A stretch of DNA of 64,000 nucleotides from an uncultured Lachnospiraceae bacterium (lineage in GTDB: Bacteria > Bacillota > Clostridia > Lachnospirales > Lachnospiraceae), in NCBI GenBank assembly GCA_910584205.1, contig CAJUAA010000008.1, positions 43,632 to 107,631 on the forward strand, written 5' to 3'. The notes beneath the pieces were generated by a model. It worked only from the letters and a program-made list of their open reading frames with translations, did not search any database and was not told where the DNA came from. The first letter of the stretch is position 1; each line of letters begins with the position of its first letter. The position numbers and the translations under genes were made by a program. Positions 52,613-61,200 of the stretch are shown here, piece by piece.

Positions 52613-52697
52613 GGTGTATCTCTCCTTCTTTTCCCTTTCCGTTCAATCTCTTCCTGTATATATCGTCCGGTTTTTACGACCTGCAATATCCATCAGC

Positions 52698-52732
52698 GTA
52701 AATGGTTGTTTTCTTTTCGTCAATGGCTGTTT
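52698..52732. promoter_or_regulatory. LytTR-type direct repeats upstream of the two-component operon
   Basis: GTAAATGGTTGTTT (52698-52711) and GTCAATGGCTGTTT (52719-52732) match at 12 of 14 positions with a 21-bp period, i.e. two helical turns, the geometry of LytTR regulator sites. They lie upstream of the response regulator gene, which suggests self-control. Confidence 0.7.
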
Positions 52733-52749
52733 CACACACGTTCTTTATT

Positions 52750-52800
52750 CATATAAAAATCAGGAAGGAATTCAAAAATCAAAGAATTCCTTCCTGATTC
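52750..52800 (-). terminator. Terminator of the glycoside hydrolase operon
   Basis: A perfect 16-bp stem (52758-52773 with 52784-52799) is followed on the minus strand by TTTTTATATG. It separates the hydrolase operon from the LytTR operon, both on the minus strand. Confidence 0.85.
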
Positions 52801-52844
52801 CTGTGTGCCTTAAATAAGAATCCTCATTCAGGAATCGTATGAAA

Positions 52845-53186
52845 TCAGTGTTCCCCGGCTTCCGCCGCCCGGATCAGCACCTTTTTTCCTTCAAAGGCAA
52901 ATCCGTATTTCCGGATCTTCTCCGCGTCCAGCCCTTTTGCCTCCAAAAGCGCCGCATAGTTCTGCCGCTCGATCTGTGCCAGCGCTTCCCGGGCCGTATC
53001 CTCCAGCGTCCGCTCTTCTTCCGGATCATGGACCTTAAATTCCAGAATCGCTGCCGAATCCTCCGGATGGCGGGGTTCCATCATTACGTCATATCTTCCC
53101 AGTCCGCTTTCCCTGTTGGATGTAATGACATAACGGTCTGACAGTTCCACCATAAGCCCCGGTTTATCCGATCTCCCGGCCCTCAT
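52845..53186 (-). pseudogene. C-terminal fragment of a PD-(D/E)XK nuclease-domain ATPase
   Basis: About 105 residues match the C-terminal DUF1703-type nuclease domain of large AAA ATPases: ITSNRESGLGRYDVMMEP, AAILEFKVHD (the ExK core), ALAQIERQNYAALL and KYGFAFEGKKVLI. The rest, normally more than 400 residues, is missing. The fragment begins right at the end of the GH43 gene and overlaps it slightly, so it was probably left by a recombination or deletion. Confidence 0.75.
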
Positions 53187-54800
53187 CCGCAAGATATTCA
53201 AAGAAATCAAAATCGGCATACTGCCTGTGCTTCACCCGGTCCGCACAGGTGATTCCCACCATGGTTCCGGTAAATTCCCCATATTCACAGTATTCATCGG
53301 AAAACTTCGTCGTATCAAAGGCCTGGCCGATCCGCTCATACGTCTCATTGTCATAGCTCCATTCAAACCAGGAGCTTCTTCCCTCAATATAGAGGCGCAG
53401 ATAGACCGGCACATCACGCACCGGAATCCGGGTATTCAAAAATTCCATCTTCTTCCCGTTTTCCAGATAAATAATGGACAGTGCGCTCCTCCCCAGCGTC
53501 TCGCTGTAATATTTGCGCAGATTGATATAATTCATATTGTCATAATAGAGAATCAGTCCCGCGCTGTGCTGGTGTACCTCCGGACAGAATTCCATCTTTG
53601 TGGTGATACGCGCATGGGTGCTTGTCAGCTTTCTGGCAAGGATGCTGACTTTATGAAGAGACGTCCTGGACGCCTGACCGCGGATCCTCACATGGCCCGG
53701 TCTTGCCTTCACGTCCGCAAACCGCTTCGGCATCATCCGGGGCGCATAGTACCAGCAGCCCAGCTCTTCCCCGTCAAAATCGTCAAAATCCGGCGTCTGC
53801 GCAAGAGGACACTCCGGAAGAGACGGCTCCGGCACCTCTGTTTTGGCCAGATTGCCGCCGTCCGCCATGCGAAGCCAGCCGTCTCTGGTCCACATCATTT
53901 TCTGAATGGCTGTCTCTCTTCCCAGCGTACAGCGAAGTTCCGGAACAAAGGGCCTTGCCGCAATGTGCACCAGATAGGCCTCCCCATTGGGAAGTTCCAC
54001 ATAGCTTCCGTGACCGCATTTCTGGAGTACCGTATCCGGGTTAAAATACTTTGGCTTCAGATGATCCGGATCGTGCCGCTCATAAGAATTTCCCGGGGCG
54101 GATGTGACGATGGGATTGCAGGGGTCCTTTTCGTAGGGTCCCCATACGTCCCCGGCGCGCCCCATGGTCACGCAGTGATTGTAACCCGTCCCGCCTTCCG
54201 CACACATGATATAATAGTACCCGTTCCGTTTTGTCAGATGCGGTCCCTCGATGCAGCCCCTGTCCGTGCCGCCGTACCAGATGCGTTTTGGATATCCGAC
54301 AATTTCTTTCTGCCGGGGGCTGTATTCCACCATGCAGATCGCGCCCGGTTTCTCATAGCCCTCTCTTGTCTCCCATTCCAGGGAGACAATCCATTTGCGC
54401 CCGTCATCATCGTGAAAGATAGAAGCGTCAAAGCCGGAGGAATGCAGATAAACCGGCTCGCTCCACGGCCCTTTGATGTCCTTTGCCGTGATCAGGTAAT
54501 TATCCACATCAAAATATCTGGCATTCATGGAATTCATCACCCCGTAGATCACATAAAACAGGTCCTCTTCCTCACAGTAAGTCAGGCAGGGCGCCCAGAT
54601 CCCTTTTGCACTGGGCAGCTTTTTCAGATCCACCGCCTCATCATCGGTCAGCACATGAGTATACAGTTCCCAGTGCTTCAGATCTCTTGAGTGATACACC
54701 GGAATCCCTGGAAACCACTCAAAGGTAGATAATAGTCCTCTCCCTTTCTGCAGATGCAGGGATCCGGATTGAATCCCGGCAGAATCGGATTTCTGATCAT
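53164..54800 (-). pseudogene. GH43 glycosidase (beta-xylosidase type) with a 10-nt deletion
   Basis: The ATG at 54800 gives MIRNPILPGFNPDPCICRKG, including the NPDP aspartate that is the general base in GH43. After EDYY the frame breaks; the family continues with an IATSTFEWFPGIPVYHSRDL-like stretch, of which the part from TFEW onwards is found in another frame. The length fits a loss of 10 bases near 54730; restored, the protein would be 548 residues. The downstream frame alone (from about 54699) lacks the catalytic base. The remaining domains, a five-blade propeller and a C-terminal beta-sandwich, are intact. Confidence 0.85.
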
Positions 54801-54823
54801 ATACTGTCCCCTCCTGTTATATT

Positions 54824-56212
54824 TTAATTGTCCTTGTACTTTCCCTGTGCAAGCTCTGCGACCACCTTGTCATAATGTCTGTCAAGATCAAAAAAGACCA
54901 TGCAGACCACGCTGATCGCCGCTGTAAGCGCCGGAACCCATGCAAAAGACACGGTGACTGCCGCCAGCGCCGACGCACTCTGGGTGGCAAGCTCCGACTG
55001 GAAGCCGCCGGCCCCCAGGTTCCATCCCATGGCCGCCGTACCAAGACCGGATCCGATTTTCATACAGAAGGAAGAAGCTGCATTTCCCATACCTGCCGCA
55101 CTGCATCCGGATTTCCACTCGCCGTAGGTGATCGCGTCCTGCAGACATCCGAACATGGTGGAGCCCGCAAATCCGAATCCGATTCCCTTCAGGACGGAGG
55201 TGACACAGATAAATCCATAACTGGTACTCATTCCGCCCATGGCGCATGCAACCGCCACAATGGCCATACCGGACATGTTCAGATAACGCTTGCTGATCTT
55301 CTTCATCAGAAACGGTGTGATGAACAGCGTCACGATCTGTGTCCCGGACAGCAGGTTTGCCACCATTGCATACTGGTTTTCATTGCCCATGTTGTACTTT
55401 GTGAAAAATAAAACCGTGCCGAAGAAGATGGACATCATGAAAAACATAAAGAACAGATTGCATACCATCAGAAGCCGGTATTTGTTTGTCACCATGGCTT
55501 TCAGGCCCTCTGCGAAGGATACGGACTCTTTTTTCCCGGCGTTTTCGTCTGCCTGCACCGTCACGCGTTCCCTGCATGTAAAAAATGTGAACATATTCAA
55601 AGCGACAAACAATACCATCAGAATCGCAACGGTCATCGTCCAGCCTTTCTGGGTATAGGCGTCTCCGCCGCCGAAAAATCCCGTCATCTTCAGCACCACT
55701 GTGTTGACGGTCATGGTCCCGAACGTGGAAAGCAGGTTCCGGAAATTTCCAAGAAGTCCTCTCTCGTACTGATCCGTTGTCATCAGTCCCTGCAGGGTGG
55801 CATAGGGCACGTTTACGCCGGTATAGAAAATCGTCGAGACCAGATTGTAGGTAAGGAACATATACACAAGCTGCGGCGTTCCCACCAGGGACGACGGCAC
55901 GCTGAACATCAGCACCGTACATACCGCCAGCGGCACGCACAGCCTTGCGATCCAGGGACGCGCTTTTCCGTATTTGCTGTGCGTATGATCCACAATATAC
56001 CCCATGGCAAGATCGGAAAAACCGTCAAAAATCTTGGAGACTGCGATGATCGAAGCCGCCACAGCGGGGTCTACATGGAGTACAAGCGTATAATACACGA
56101 CCAGAAATGCACTGATCGACGAATATACAAGGTTGGCCGCATAATCACCGGCGCCGTATCCAAAACGTTCGATAAACGTTAATTTTGCATTGGGATTCCT
56201 GTCTGTTTTCAT
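54824..56212 (-). CDS. GPH-family sugar:cation symporter (MFS)
   Basis: The 462-residue protein has 12 membrane helices and GPH family motifs: FIERFGYGAGDYAANLVYSS, SKIFDGFSDLAMGYIVDHTH and SKYGKARPWI. It likely imports xylo- or gluco-oligosaccharides or glycosides for the flanking hydrolases. The ATG at 56212 follows AAGGAG; the longer upstream frame overlaps the GH5 gene and has no family similarity. Confidence 0.93.
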   Translation of the reverse strand: MKTDRNPNAKLTFIERFGYGAGDYAANLVYSSISAFLVVYYTLVLHVDPAVAASIIAVSKIFDGFSDLAMGYIVDHTHSKYGKARPWIARLCVPLAVCTVLMFSVPSSLVGTPQLVYMFLTYNLVSTIFYTGVNVPYATLQGLMTTDQYERGLLGNFRNLLSTFGTMTVNTVVLKMTGFFGGGDAYTQKGWTMTVAILMVLFVALNMFTFFTCRERVTVQADENAGKKESVSFAEGLKAMVTNKYRLLMVCNLFFMFFMMSIFFGTVLFFTKYNMGNENQYAMVANLLSGTQIVTLFITPFLMKKISKRYLNMSGMAIVAVACAMGGMSTSYGFICVTSVLKGIGFGFAGSTMFGCLQDAITYGEWKSGCSAAGMGNAASSFCMKIGSGLGTAAMGWNLGAGGFQSELATQSASALAAVTVSFAWVPALTAAISVVCMVFFDLDRHYDKVVAELAQGKYKDN

Positions 56213-56250
56213 TCTCTTCTTCTCCTTCTTTTTCGTTTTGCATCTGCGGT

Positions 56251-57423
56251 TTACGCTTCTTCCAGCGGAAACCAGCCAAGGTCCACACATCTTCCAAAGT
56301 CCCAGCAGTCCCAGCCGACCCAGCCCGCTTCGTTGACCGTGTCTGTGAGAAGCTTGTAATTCCAGTAAAAATAGCCGTTTCCTTTGCGCCATGCATTCAG
56401 CTGCGCCTTTGCCACCGCCCGGTAGATCTCCTTTTTGCGCTCCGCACTGATCGTTTCCTCCGACATCCCTTCCATGCCGTTTAAGACGCTCTGGCCGCCT
56501 CTGGTGTCATGTCCGGCAGCCAGGGAGTTAAAAAGGCACCACTCGCCGCAGATGACCGGGAAATATTCCGCCATCTCTTCAATGTCCTCTGCAAGGGTAT
56601 GATTGACATAGTCGAGGTAATGCTCCAGCTTCTGCTCACACCCTTCCAGCTCTGCAATCATCAGATACTGATGCGTGTCCAGCACCACATTTTTGTATTT
56701 GTCCTCCTGCATGAAATCCTTCCAGAGCTTCAGTTCAAATCCGTCATGAAACACGATATATTTTTCCTCCGGCAAAAAGCGGCGCATCCGGTCGTAAGCC
56801 TCCATATAGTACCAGCGCAGGAACTCTGCGGTGTTCGGCCCGGACCCGGCTGCCTTTTCCTGATCCGCCGCCGGATAGCGGTTCGGTACGTCCATGGATT
56901 TCCAGATCCCTTCCAGCGCCGGCTCGTTGATGATCTCGATGCCCCACAGCCCTTTTCTCCATCCGTAACGCTCCGCCAGCCGCTCCAGCACGGTCAGTTC
57001 AAACTCCACCTCTTCCGGCTCCTGAGACCATCTGCACACGCCGCTGATCCCGCCGTTGTCAAAGCCGTTCTGACTGTCCGGCGCCGTATGCAGATCAATC
57101 AGAATCTGAAGGCCGTATTTCTCCGCCCAGTTAAACGCCTTGTCGAGCTCTGCGACGCAGCCGATGAACGGTTCCCGGTCTCCGAAGATAAAATACGGCA
57201 CCGGAATCCTCACCGCATCCATGCCCATGGCCCGGATCCTCGTAAAATCGCGCTCCGAGATATATTCCGCCCGGTGTACCCGGATCCTCGCCTCGTACAC
57301 TTCCCTGGACAGCTGCGTGGGCAGATAGTATTCGTCCTCTGCCGTCGTCCCCTCAAACAGCGCCGGACTCATCCATTTCTCCAGTACCAGCCAGTTGCCG
57401 AGATTTACTCCTTTTACGTACAT
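56251..57423 (-). CDS. GH5-family glycoside hydrolase
   Basis: The 390-residue enzyme starts MYVKGVNLGNWLVLEKWMSP and has the GH5 acid/base glutamate in EIINEPALEG (Glu167) and the nucleophile in PVICGEWCLF (Glu294). It resembles exo-beta-1,3-glucanase-like intracellular members. There is no signal peptide, so it should cut oligosaccharides imported by the adjacent symporter. The ATG at 57423 follows AGGAGG. It is the first gene of the operon. Confidence 0.9.
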   Translation of the reverse strand: MYVKGVNLGNWLVLEKWMSPALFEGTTAEDEYYLPTQLSREVYEARIRVHRAEYISERDFTRIRAMGMDAVRIPVPYFIFGDREPFIGCVAELDKAFNWAEKYGLQILIDLHTAPDSQNGFDNGGISGVCRWSQEPEEVEFELTVLERLAERYGWRKGLWGIEIINEPALEGIWKSMDVPNRYPAADQEKAAGSGPNTAEFLRWYYMEAYDRMRRFLPEEKYIVFHDGFELKLWKDFMQEDKYKNVVLDTHQYLMIAELEGCEQKLEHYLDYVNHTLAEDIEEMAEYFPVICGEWCLFNSLAAGHDTRGGQSVLNGMEGMSEETISAERKKEIYRAVAKAQLNAWRKGNGYFYWNYKLLTDTVNEAGWVGWDCWDFGRCVDLGWFPLEEA

Positions 57424-57436
57424 GACCAACCTCCTA

Positions 57437-57515
57437 TTTTAAGTTCCGCATCTGCCCTCTCTTCGCCCCAGCGTCTGGAAGGTTTTTCCCTCTCTTCGTT
57501 CAGCAAAATCCTTCC
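57437..57515. repeat. Inverted repeat copy A (about 80 bp)
   Basis: This stretch matches the reverse complement of 58527-58606 at roughly three of four bases over 80 bp, including GCATCTGCCCTC and GCGTCTGGAAG. It lies just upstream of the GH5 gene, at the left edge of the AT-rich insert. The following 57516-57800 is AT-rich with no gene. Confidence 0.75.
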
Positions 57516-57800
57516 GGGGCTGCTTTCTGGCAGATACTGTTTTTCAGAAACCACTTGCCACTACCATTTATCCTAGAACAGTTTCCGCCGGATATATATC
57601 ATTTTTCTCAGTAGTTTATCATAATTCTCAGTTATTCTATGGTATTATATCTATGGGCCATTTCCTGCCAACAGATTTTTTCAAATCTATTCCCTCCGAA
57701 AAATTATTGTAGTATAATGAAATCAACGAAAAATTCCAGTTCAATGATGAGCCGGACAAAGCAAAAAATCAGAAGTTACAGAGTCAGGAGTGGTAAAAGA

Positions 57801-58115
57801 ATGTTTTATGTTATTTTCGATTTCATAATGGCAGTAATTATGTTTTTGTTTGGAACATGGTTTTATAAATCAGATGGGAAAGCTGCAAATTTCTTATCAG
57901 GTTATAATATGAAGCCAGAAAATGAGCGTAAAAAATATGATGAAAAAACCATGTGTAAGGCTTACGGATACAGAATGATCGTTATGTCGTTACCATTTGT
58001 CCTGGGAATAATGATAGATATTCAATATCAGGGAATTGGTTGTTTGATTGCATGGTTTGTATGGTTTGTTATGTTTATCTTATTACTTGTTGATAGATCC
58101 AAAAGAGAACGTTAA
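57801..58115 (+). CDS. DUF3784 small membrane protein
   Basis: The 104-residue protein has three membrane helices (about 3-20, 56-72, 78-95) and the family sequence FLSGYNMKPENERKKYDEKT. It starts at the ATG at 57801 behind AGGAG. DUF3784 has no known function. Its codon use is AT-rich compared with the hydrolase operon. Confidence 0.85.
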   Translation: MFYVIFDFIMAVIMFLFGTWFYKSDGKAANFLSGYNMKPENERKKYDEKTMCKAYGYRMIVMSLPFVLGIMIDIQYQGIGCLIAWFVWFVMFILLLVDRSKRER

Positions 58116-58209
58116 CTTCCAGTTTAAGCAAAGTTAAGCTGCGAAAAAATTTGAACGGGACGAGGAAAAAGACCGCTATGCCGCAATCGGAACGGAGTGA
58201 GATACTACT

Positions 58210-58482
58210 GTGATTGAAAAAGATGACTGGCGTTTACGGAATGATGTGGAACATTTGAAGAAAGCAGCGATCAATCCAACGGATGGTGAAGAATTATGCA
58301 GGCATGCCCCTCATTTGAAACGTTGTGAATTTTGCTTCCAGCCGGTGCAGGATACTCCGCATCAGCGGTGGTTTGTTTCTGCAGACTTATCCGGCTGCAT
58401 TTGTGAAGAATGTTATAATGATTTTAAAGATGATTTTGAATGGAAAAAACTGGATGGCTGGGATGTTGAATGGTTTGTCTGA
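58210..58482 (+). CDS. Small zinc-ribbon-like protein, unknown function
   Basis: The 90-residue product starts at a GTG behind GGAG and has two cysteine pairs, CEFC (about 39-42) and CICEEC (about 63-68), likely one zinc site, in an acidic, tryptophan-rich protein. I do not recognise a characterised family. Confidence 0.65.
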   Translation: MIEKDDWRLRNDVEHLKKAAINPTDGEELCRHAPHLKRCEFCFQPVQDTPHQRWFVSADLSGCICEECYNDFKDDFEWKKLDGWDVEWFV

Positions 58483-58526
58483 TATCCTGAATGGAGAGAA
58501 ATTCTCAGTAACACTTCATTATCTCA

Positions 58527-58606
58527 GGAAAAGGATTTTACGGAACAAAGTAAGGGAAAATTCTTCCAGACGCCGGGGTGAAAAGAGGGCAGATGCGGAA
58601 TTTAAA
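58527..58606. repeat. Inverted repeat copy B (about 80 bp)
   Basis: This is the reverse-complement partner of 57437-57515. It lies between the zinc-ribbon gene and the tag gene. The two copies flank a 1.0-kb segment with two small genes. Confidence 0.75.
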
Positions 58607-58623
58607 CCAGAAAGGAATGCAGG

Positions 58624-59190
58624 ATGAAAAACAAAAATATAGATAGATGCTCGTGGGCAACAACAGACTTGTACAAAGAATATCATGATAAAGAATGGGG
58701 GAATCCTGTCCATGATGATGATAAATTATTTGAAATGCTGATCCTTGAAGGTATGCAGGCCGGATTATCATGGCTGACAATCTTAAAGAAAAGAGAGGCT
58801 TTCAGAGAAGCATTTGACCAGTTTGACTGCAGAAAAATAGCATGCTATGACGAAGCAAAAATTGAGGAACTAATGAAAAATGAGCAAATCATTCGTAATC
58901 GATTAAAAATCAGGTCAGCAGTAACGAACGCGCAGCAATTTATAAAGATCCAGGAAGAATATGGCAGTTTTGATTCCTTTCTATGGTCTTATGTCGGCGG
59001 CAAACCTGTGAATAACCATTTTCAGTCTGAAGACGAATTACCTGCAAAGACCCCTCTTTCAGATAAAATCAGTAAAGATTTAAAAAAATATGGTTTTAAG
59101 TTTGTAGGAAGTACGATTATATACGCCTATATGCAGGCAGTAGGAATTGTGAATGACCATGTAAAACGATGTTATTTGTATCAATCCTGA
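58624..59190 (+). CDS. tag: DNA-3-methyladenine glycosylase I
   Basis: Tag removes 3-methyladenine from alkylated DNA. The 188 residues match the family: CSWATTDLYKEYHDKEWGNP, FEMLILEGMQAGLSWLTILK, IIRNRLKIRSAVTNAQQF and GFKFVGSTIIYAYMQAVGIV with the zinc-binding end NDHVKRCYLY. It has an AAAGGAATG site and is in the AT-rich insert. Confidence 0.95.
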   Translation: MKNKNIDRCSWATTDLYKEYHDKEWGNPVHDDDKLFEMLILEGMQAGLSWLTILKKREAFREAFDQFDCRKIACYDEAKIEELMKNEQIIRNRLKIRSAVTNAQQFIKIQEEYGSFDSFLWSYVGGKPVNNHFQSEDELPAKTPLSDKISKDLKKYGFKFVGSTIIYAYMQAVGIVNDHVKRCYLYQS

Positions 59191-59255
59191 AATTTGTGAC
59201 AGCCAGATTCATATTTGCGAAGTGGAGAAAACCGGAATTTCATGGAGGTGTATTC

Positions 59256-59636
59256 TTGAAAAACAAACTGCGGAAGATCACAGTTGCAGGACAGACTTTT
59301 ATCTATTGGTATTCCATCAGCGAAAGTTTCATCCTGAATATTTCACCTGAAAATATCAAAACTTCAAAAATCATGTTAAAATTTATTGCAAATGTACCAG
59401 ATAAAGACCCTGTCATGTTCTGGGTATTCTATAAAATTCATGCGGTTAAAAATAATGTTGATACTTCCATTCTCCTGACAAGCCCAAAAAACATAGCTGA
59501 ACTGATCTCTTTTCTTCTCAATGATAATGAAAACCTTTTTATCAAAGGACAAACCCGTATGATAAATAACGCGATGCATTTGTTAAATAAGATGGACTAT
59601 ACGAACCTTAACCCTGTTTGGGAACGCGAATGGTAA
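59256..59636 (+). CDS. Small protein of unknown function (TTG start)
   Basis: The 126-residue product probably starts at TTG 59256 behind GGAGGTG (KNKLRKITVAGQTFIYWYSI). An in-frame ATG 29 codons earlier overlaps tag and has no ribosome site. The protein is soluble, AT-rich in codon use and of no family I know. The gap 59637-60087 holds only short frames I cannot support. Confidence 0.55.
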   Translation: MKNKLRKITVAGQTFIYWYSISESFILNISPENIKTSKIMLKFIANVPDKDPVMFWVFYKIHAVKNNVDTSILLTSPKNIAELISFLLNDNENLFIKGQTRMINNAMHLLNKMDYTNLNPVWEREW

Positions 59637-60087
59637 ACTCATTTTGTCTGTAGGAAATCAATGGGCGAAATCATGTGTACAAGTCCAGGTGACAACGATA
59701 ACTTTGATTATTTAGCAATGCACATTAGTGAGAAAAAGTATTGGAACATTGTTAAGCAAAAAAGTCACAGGGAAAAGTGATTGCATTTGCTTTATTCTAT
59801 AGGGAAAACAGCAATACATATCGAATAGATATGTTGATTATCTCAAAATTTCAGATTATTATATCACCAGATGATGGGACAAGAAAAATGTTACATTCCT
59901 CTTTCGGTATTTTGGATGTGAATTGGTATTTATTAAAAATACTTCCTCCACTTTTTAATGTTAATTTACGAATTGAGTCATTTTTATTTAATCAATATTA
60001 ACGTTTACAGTAACAATTTAAGATTATTTCTGATTTTATCATAAAGATAAACGGAAGAAAATCAGTATTTTTTTTGGGGGACGATAT

Positions 60088-60270
60088 ATGAAAACGTATC
60101 AAGTAAGTCTGAACGGTAAGCAGTATGGTATGTTGGAGAAAATGCTTTGTTCAAGTCGAGCCGGTCAGTTGGCAAAGAACCAGCACATAAACGGATATGA
60201 ACTTTTTTCTGATATGTTGAATGAAATATATTTGCCTGTAGCAGATGGATGGAGTACATTGGAAATTTGA
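60088..60270 (+). CDS. Small 60-residue protein at the insert edge
   Basis: Starts MKTYQVSLNGKQYGMLEKML behind GGGGGACG and ends WSTLEI. The 3' end overlaps the AraC fragment in another frame, so the natural C-terminus may have been replaced at the junction. No family recognised. Confidence 0.45.
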   Translation: MKTYQVSLNGKQYGMLEKMLCSSRAGQLAKNQHINGYELFSDMLNEIYLPVADGWSTLEI

Positions 60271-60748
60271 GGAAGCTGTTTCGCCGGAAGCCGCCCTCTC
60301 GCTTGGCAGGCAGGCCGAATACCACTATGCCTGCCTGGTACAGGAAGCCAAAAAGGAACGGACCTTACCGGAGACCGTCCGGAACACCAATTCAAATATC
60401 AGTCTGTGCAAGGACTATATCTTTTCGCATCTCCATGAGAAAATCCGGATCTCAGACATCGCGAAGGAACTGTACCTGAATCCCAACTATCTGTCCGATC
60501 TCTTCCGAAAGGCAGAAGGGATCACCATCAGCGGCTATATCCTTCAGGAGAAACTGAAGCTGGTAAAAAACATGCTGATCTATTCCCGTTACTCCTACAA
60601 CGAGATCGCCAGCTATCTCGGTTTTTCTTCCCAAAGTCACCTGGGTATGCGTTTCAGGAAACATACCGGTATGACTCTGCACCAATACCGGGAAACATAC
60701 GGCCGTAAAGAGTTTCAGGACGACAGCCGCACAAAGAGAAAGGGATAA
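60245..60748 (+). pseudogene. AraC-family regulator, C-terminal fragment
   Basis: About 160 residues hold a full AraC/XylS two-helix-turn-helix domain (IRISDIAKELYLNPNYLSDL, FRKAEG and YSYNEIASYLGFSSQSHLGM, then GMTLHQYRETY). The N-terminal sensing domain, usually 150-400 residues, is missing. GC content jumps at about 60250, where the AT-rich insert stops and the fragment starts. It probably once regulated a nearby sugar operon. Confidence 0.82.
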
Positions 60749-60823
60749 CCGCATCTCCTGCCGGTTATCCCTTTCTCTTATCTTGTTGATTCTGTTCCGC
60801 CTTCAGATGGAACCATGATCCTT

Positions 60824-61000
60824 TTATCTGTTTTTCATAATCCGGTAAACAGCGATCCCGTTTGTATTGCCGTTTAATGCCAGCCCTCCGCTGACGATCT
60901 CCGCTCCGTTTTCTACAATATAGTCTGCAAATCTTTCTCTTAAGGATTTTCTCTCTACTGCATGTTTCATCATTCTGTTTCCAGATACTGCTGTTGTCAT
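60824..61000 (-). CDS. Small 58-residue hypothetical protein
   Basis: The ATG at 61000 has GAGGAAA upstream. The product (MTTAVSGNRMMKHAVERKSL to YRIMKNR) is basic and has ENGAEIVSGGLALNGNTNGI. I do not recognise a family. It lies between two AraC-type genes and is divergent from the second. Confidence 0.5.
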   Translation of the reverse strand: MTTAVSGNRMMKHAVERKSLRERFADYIVENGAEIVSGGLALNGNTNGIAVYRIMKNR

Positions 61001-61200
61001 AACTTTTTCCTCACTTTTCCTTCTTGGATTTATTTGTTCTTTTCTTTGCTTTACAAGTGCCATCATACCGTTAAAAACAAATCCTTTGCAGTAGGAAATT
61101 TGACCATTTCCAAGTCGATATTGACTTTTCCGGATGATTTCTATAGAATAAATCCGGTAAAAACAAATGCAGGAATCTGCAGAAAAGGCGGAAAACATCC

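Noticed and set aside
59777..60001. Possible 74-residue gene in the AT-rich insert
   Set aside because: It begins with GTG without a clear ribosome site and has no recognisable sequence pattern; AT-rich DNA gives such frames by chance less often than GC-rich DNA, but support is too thin.
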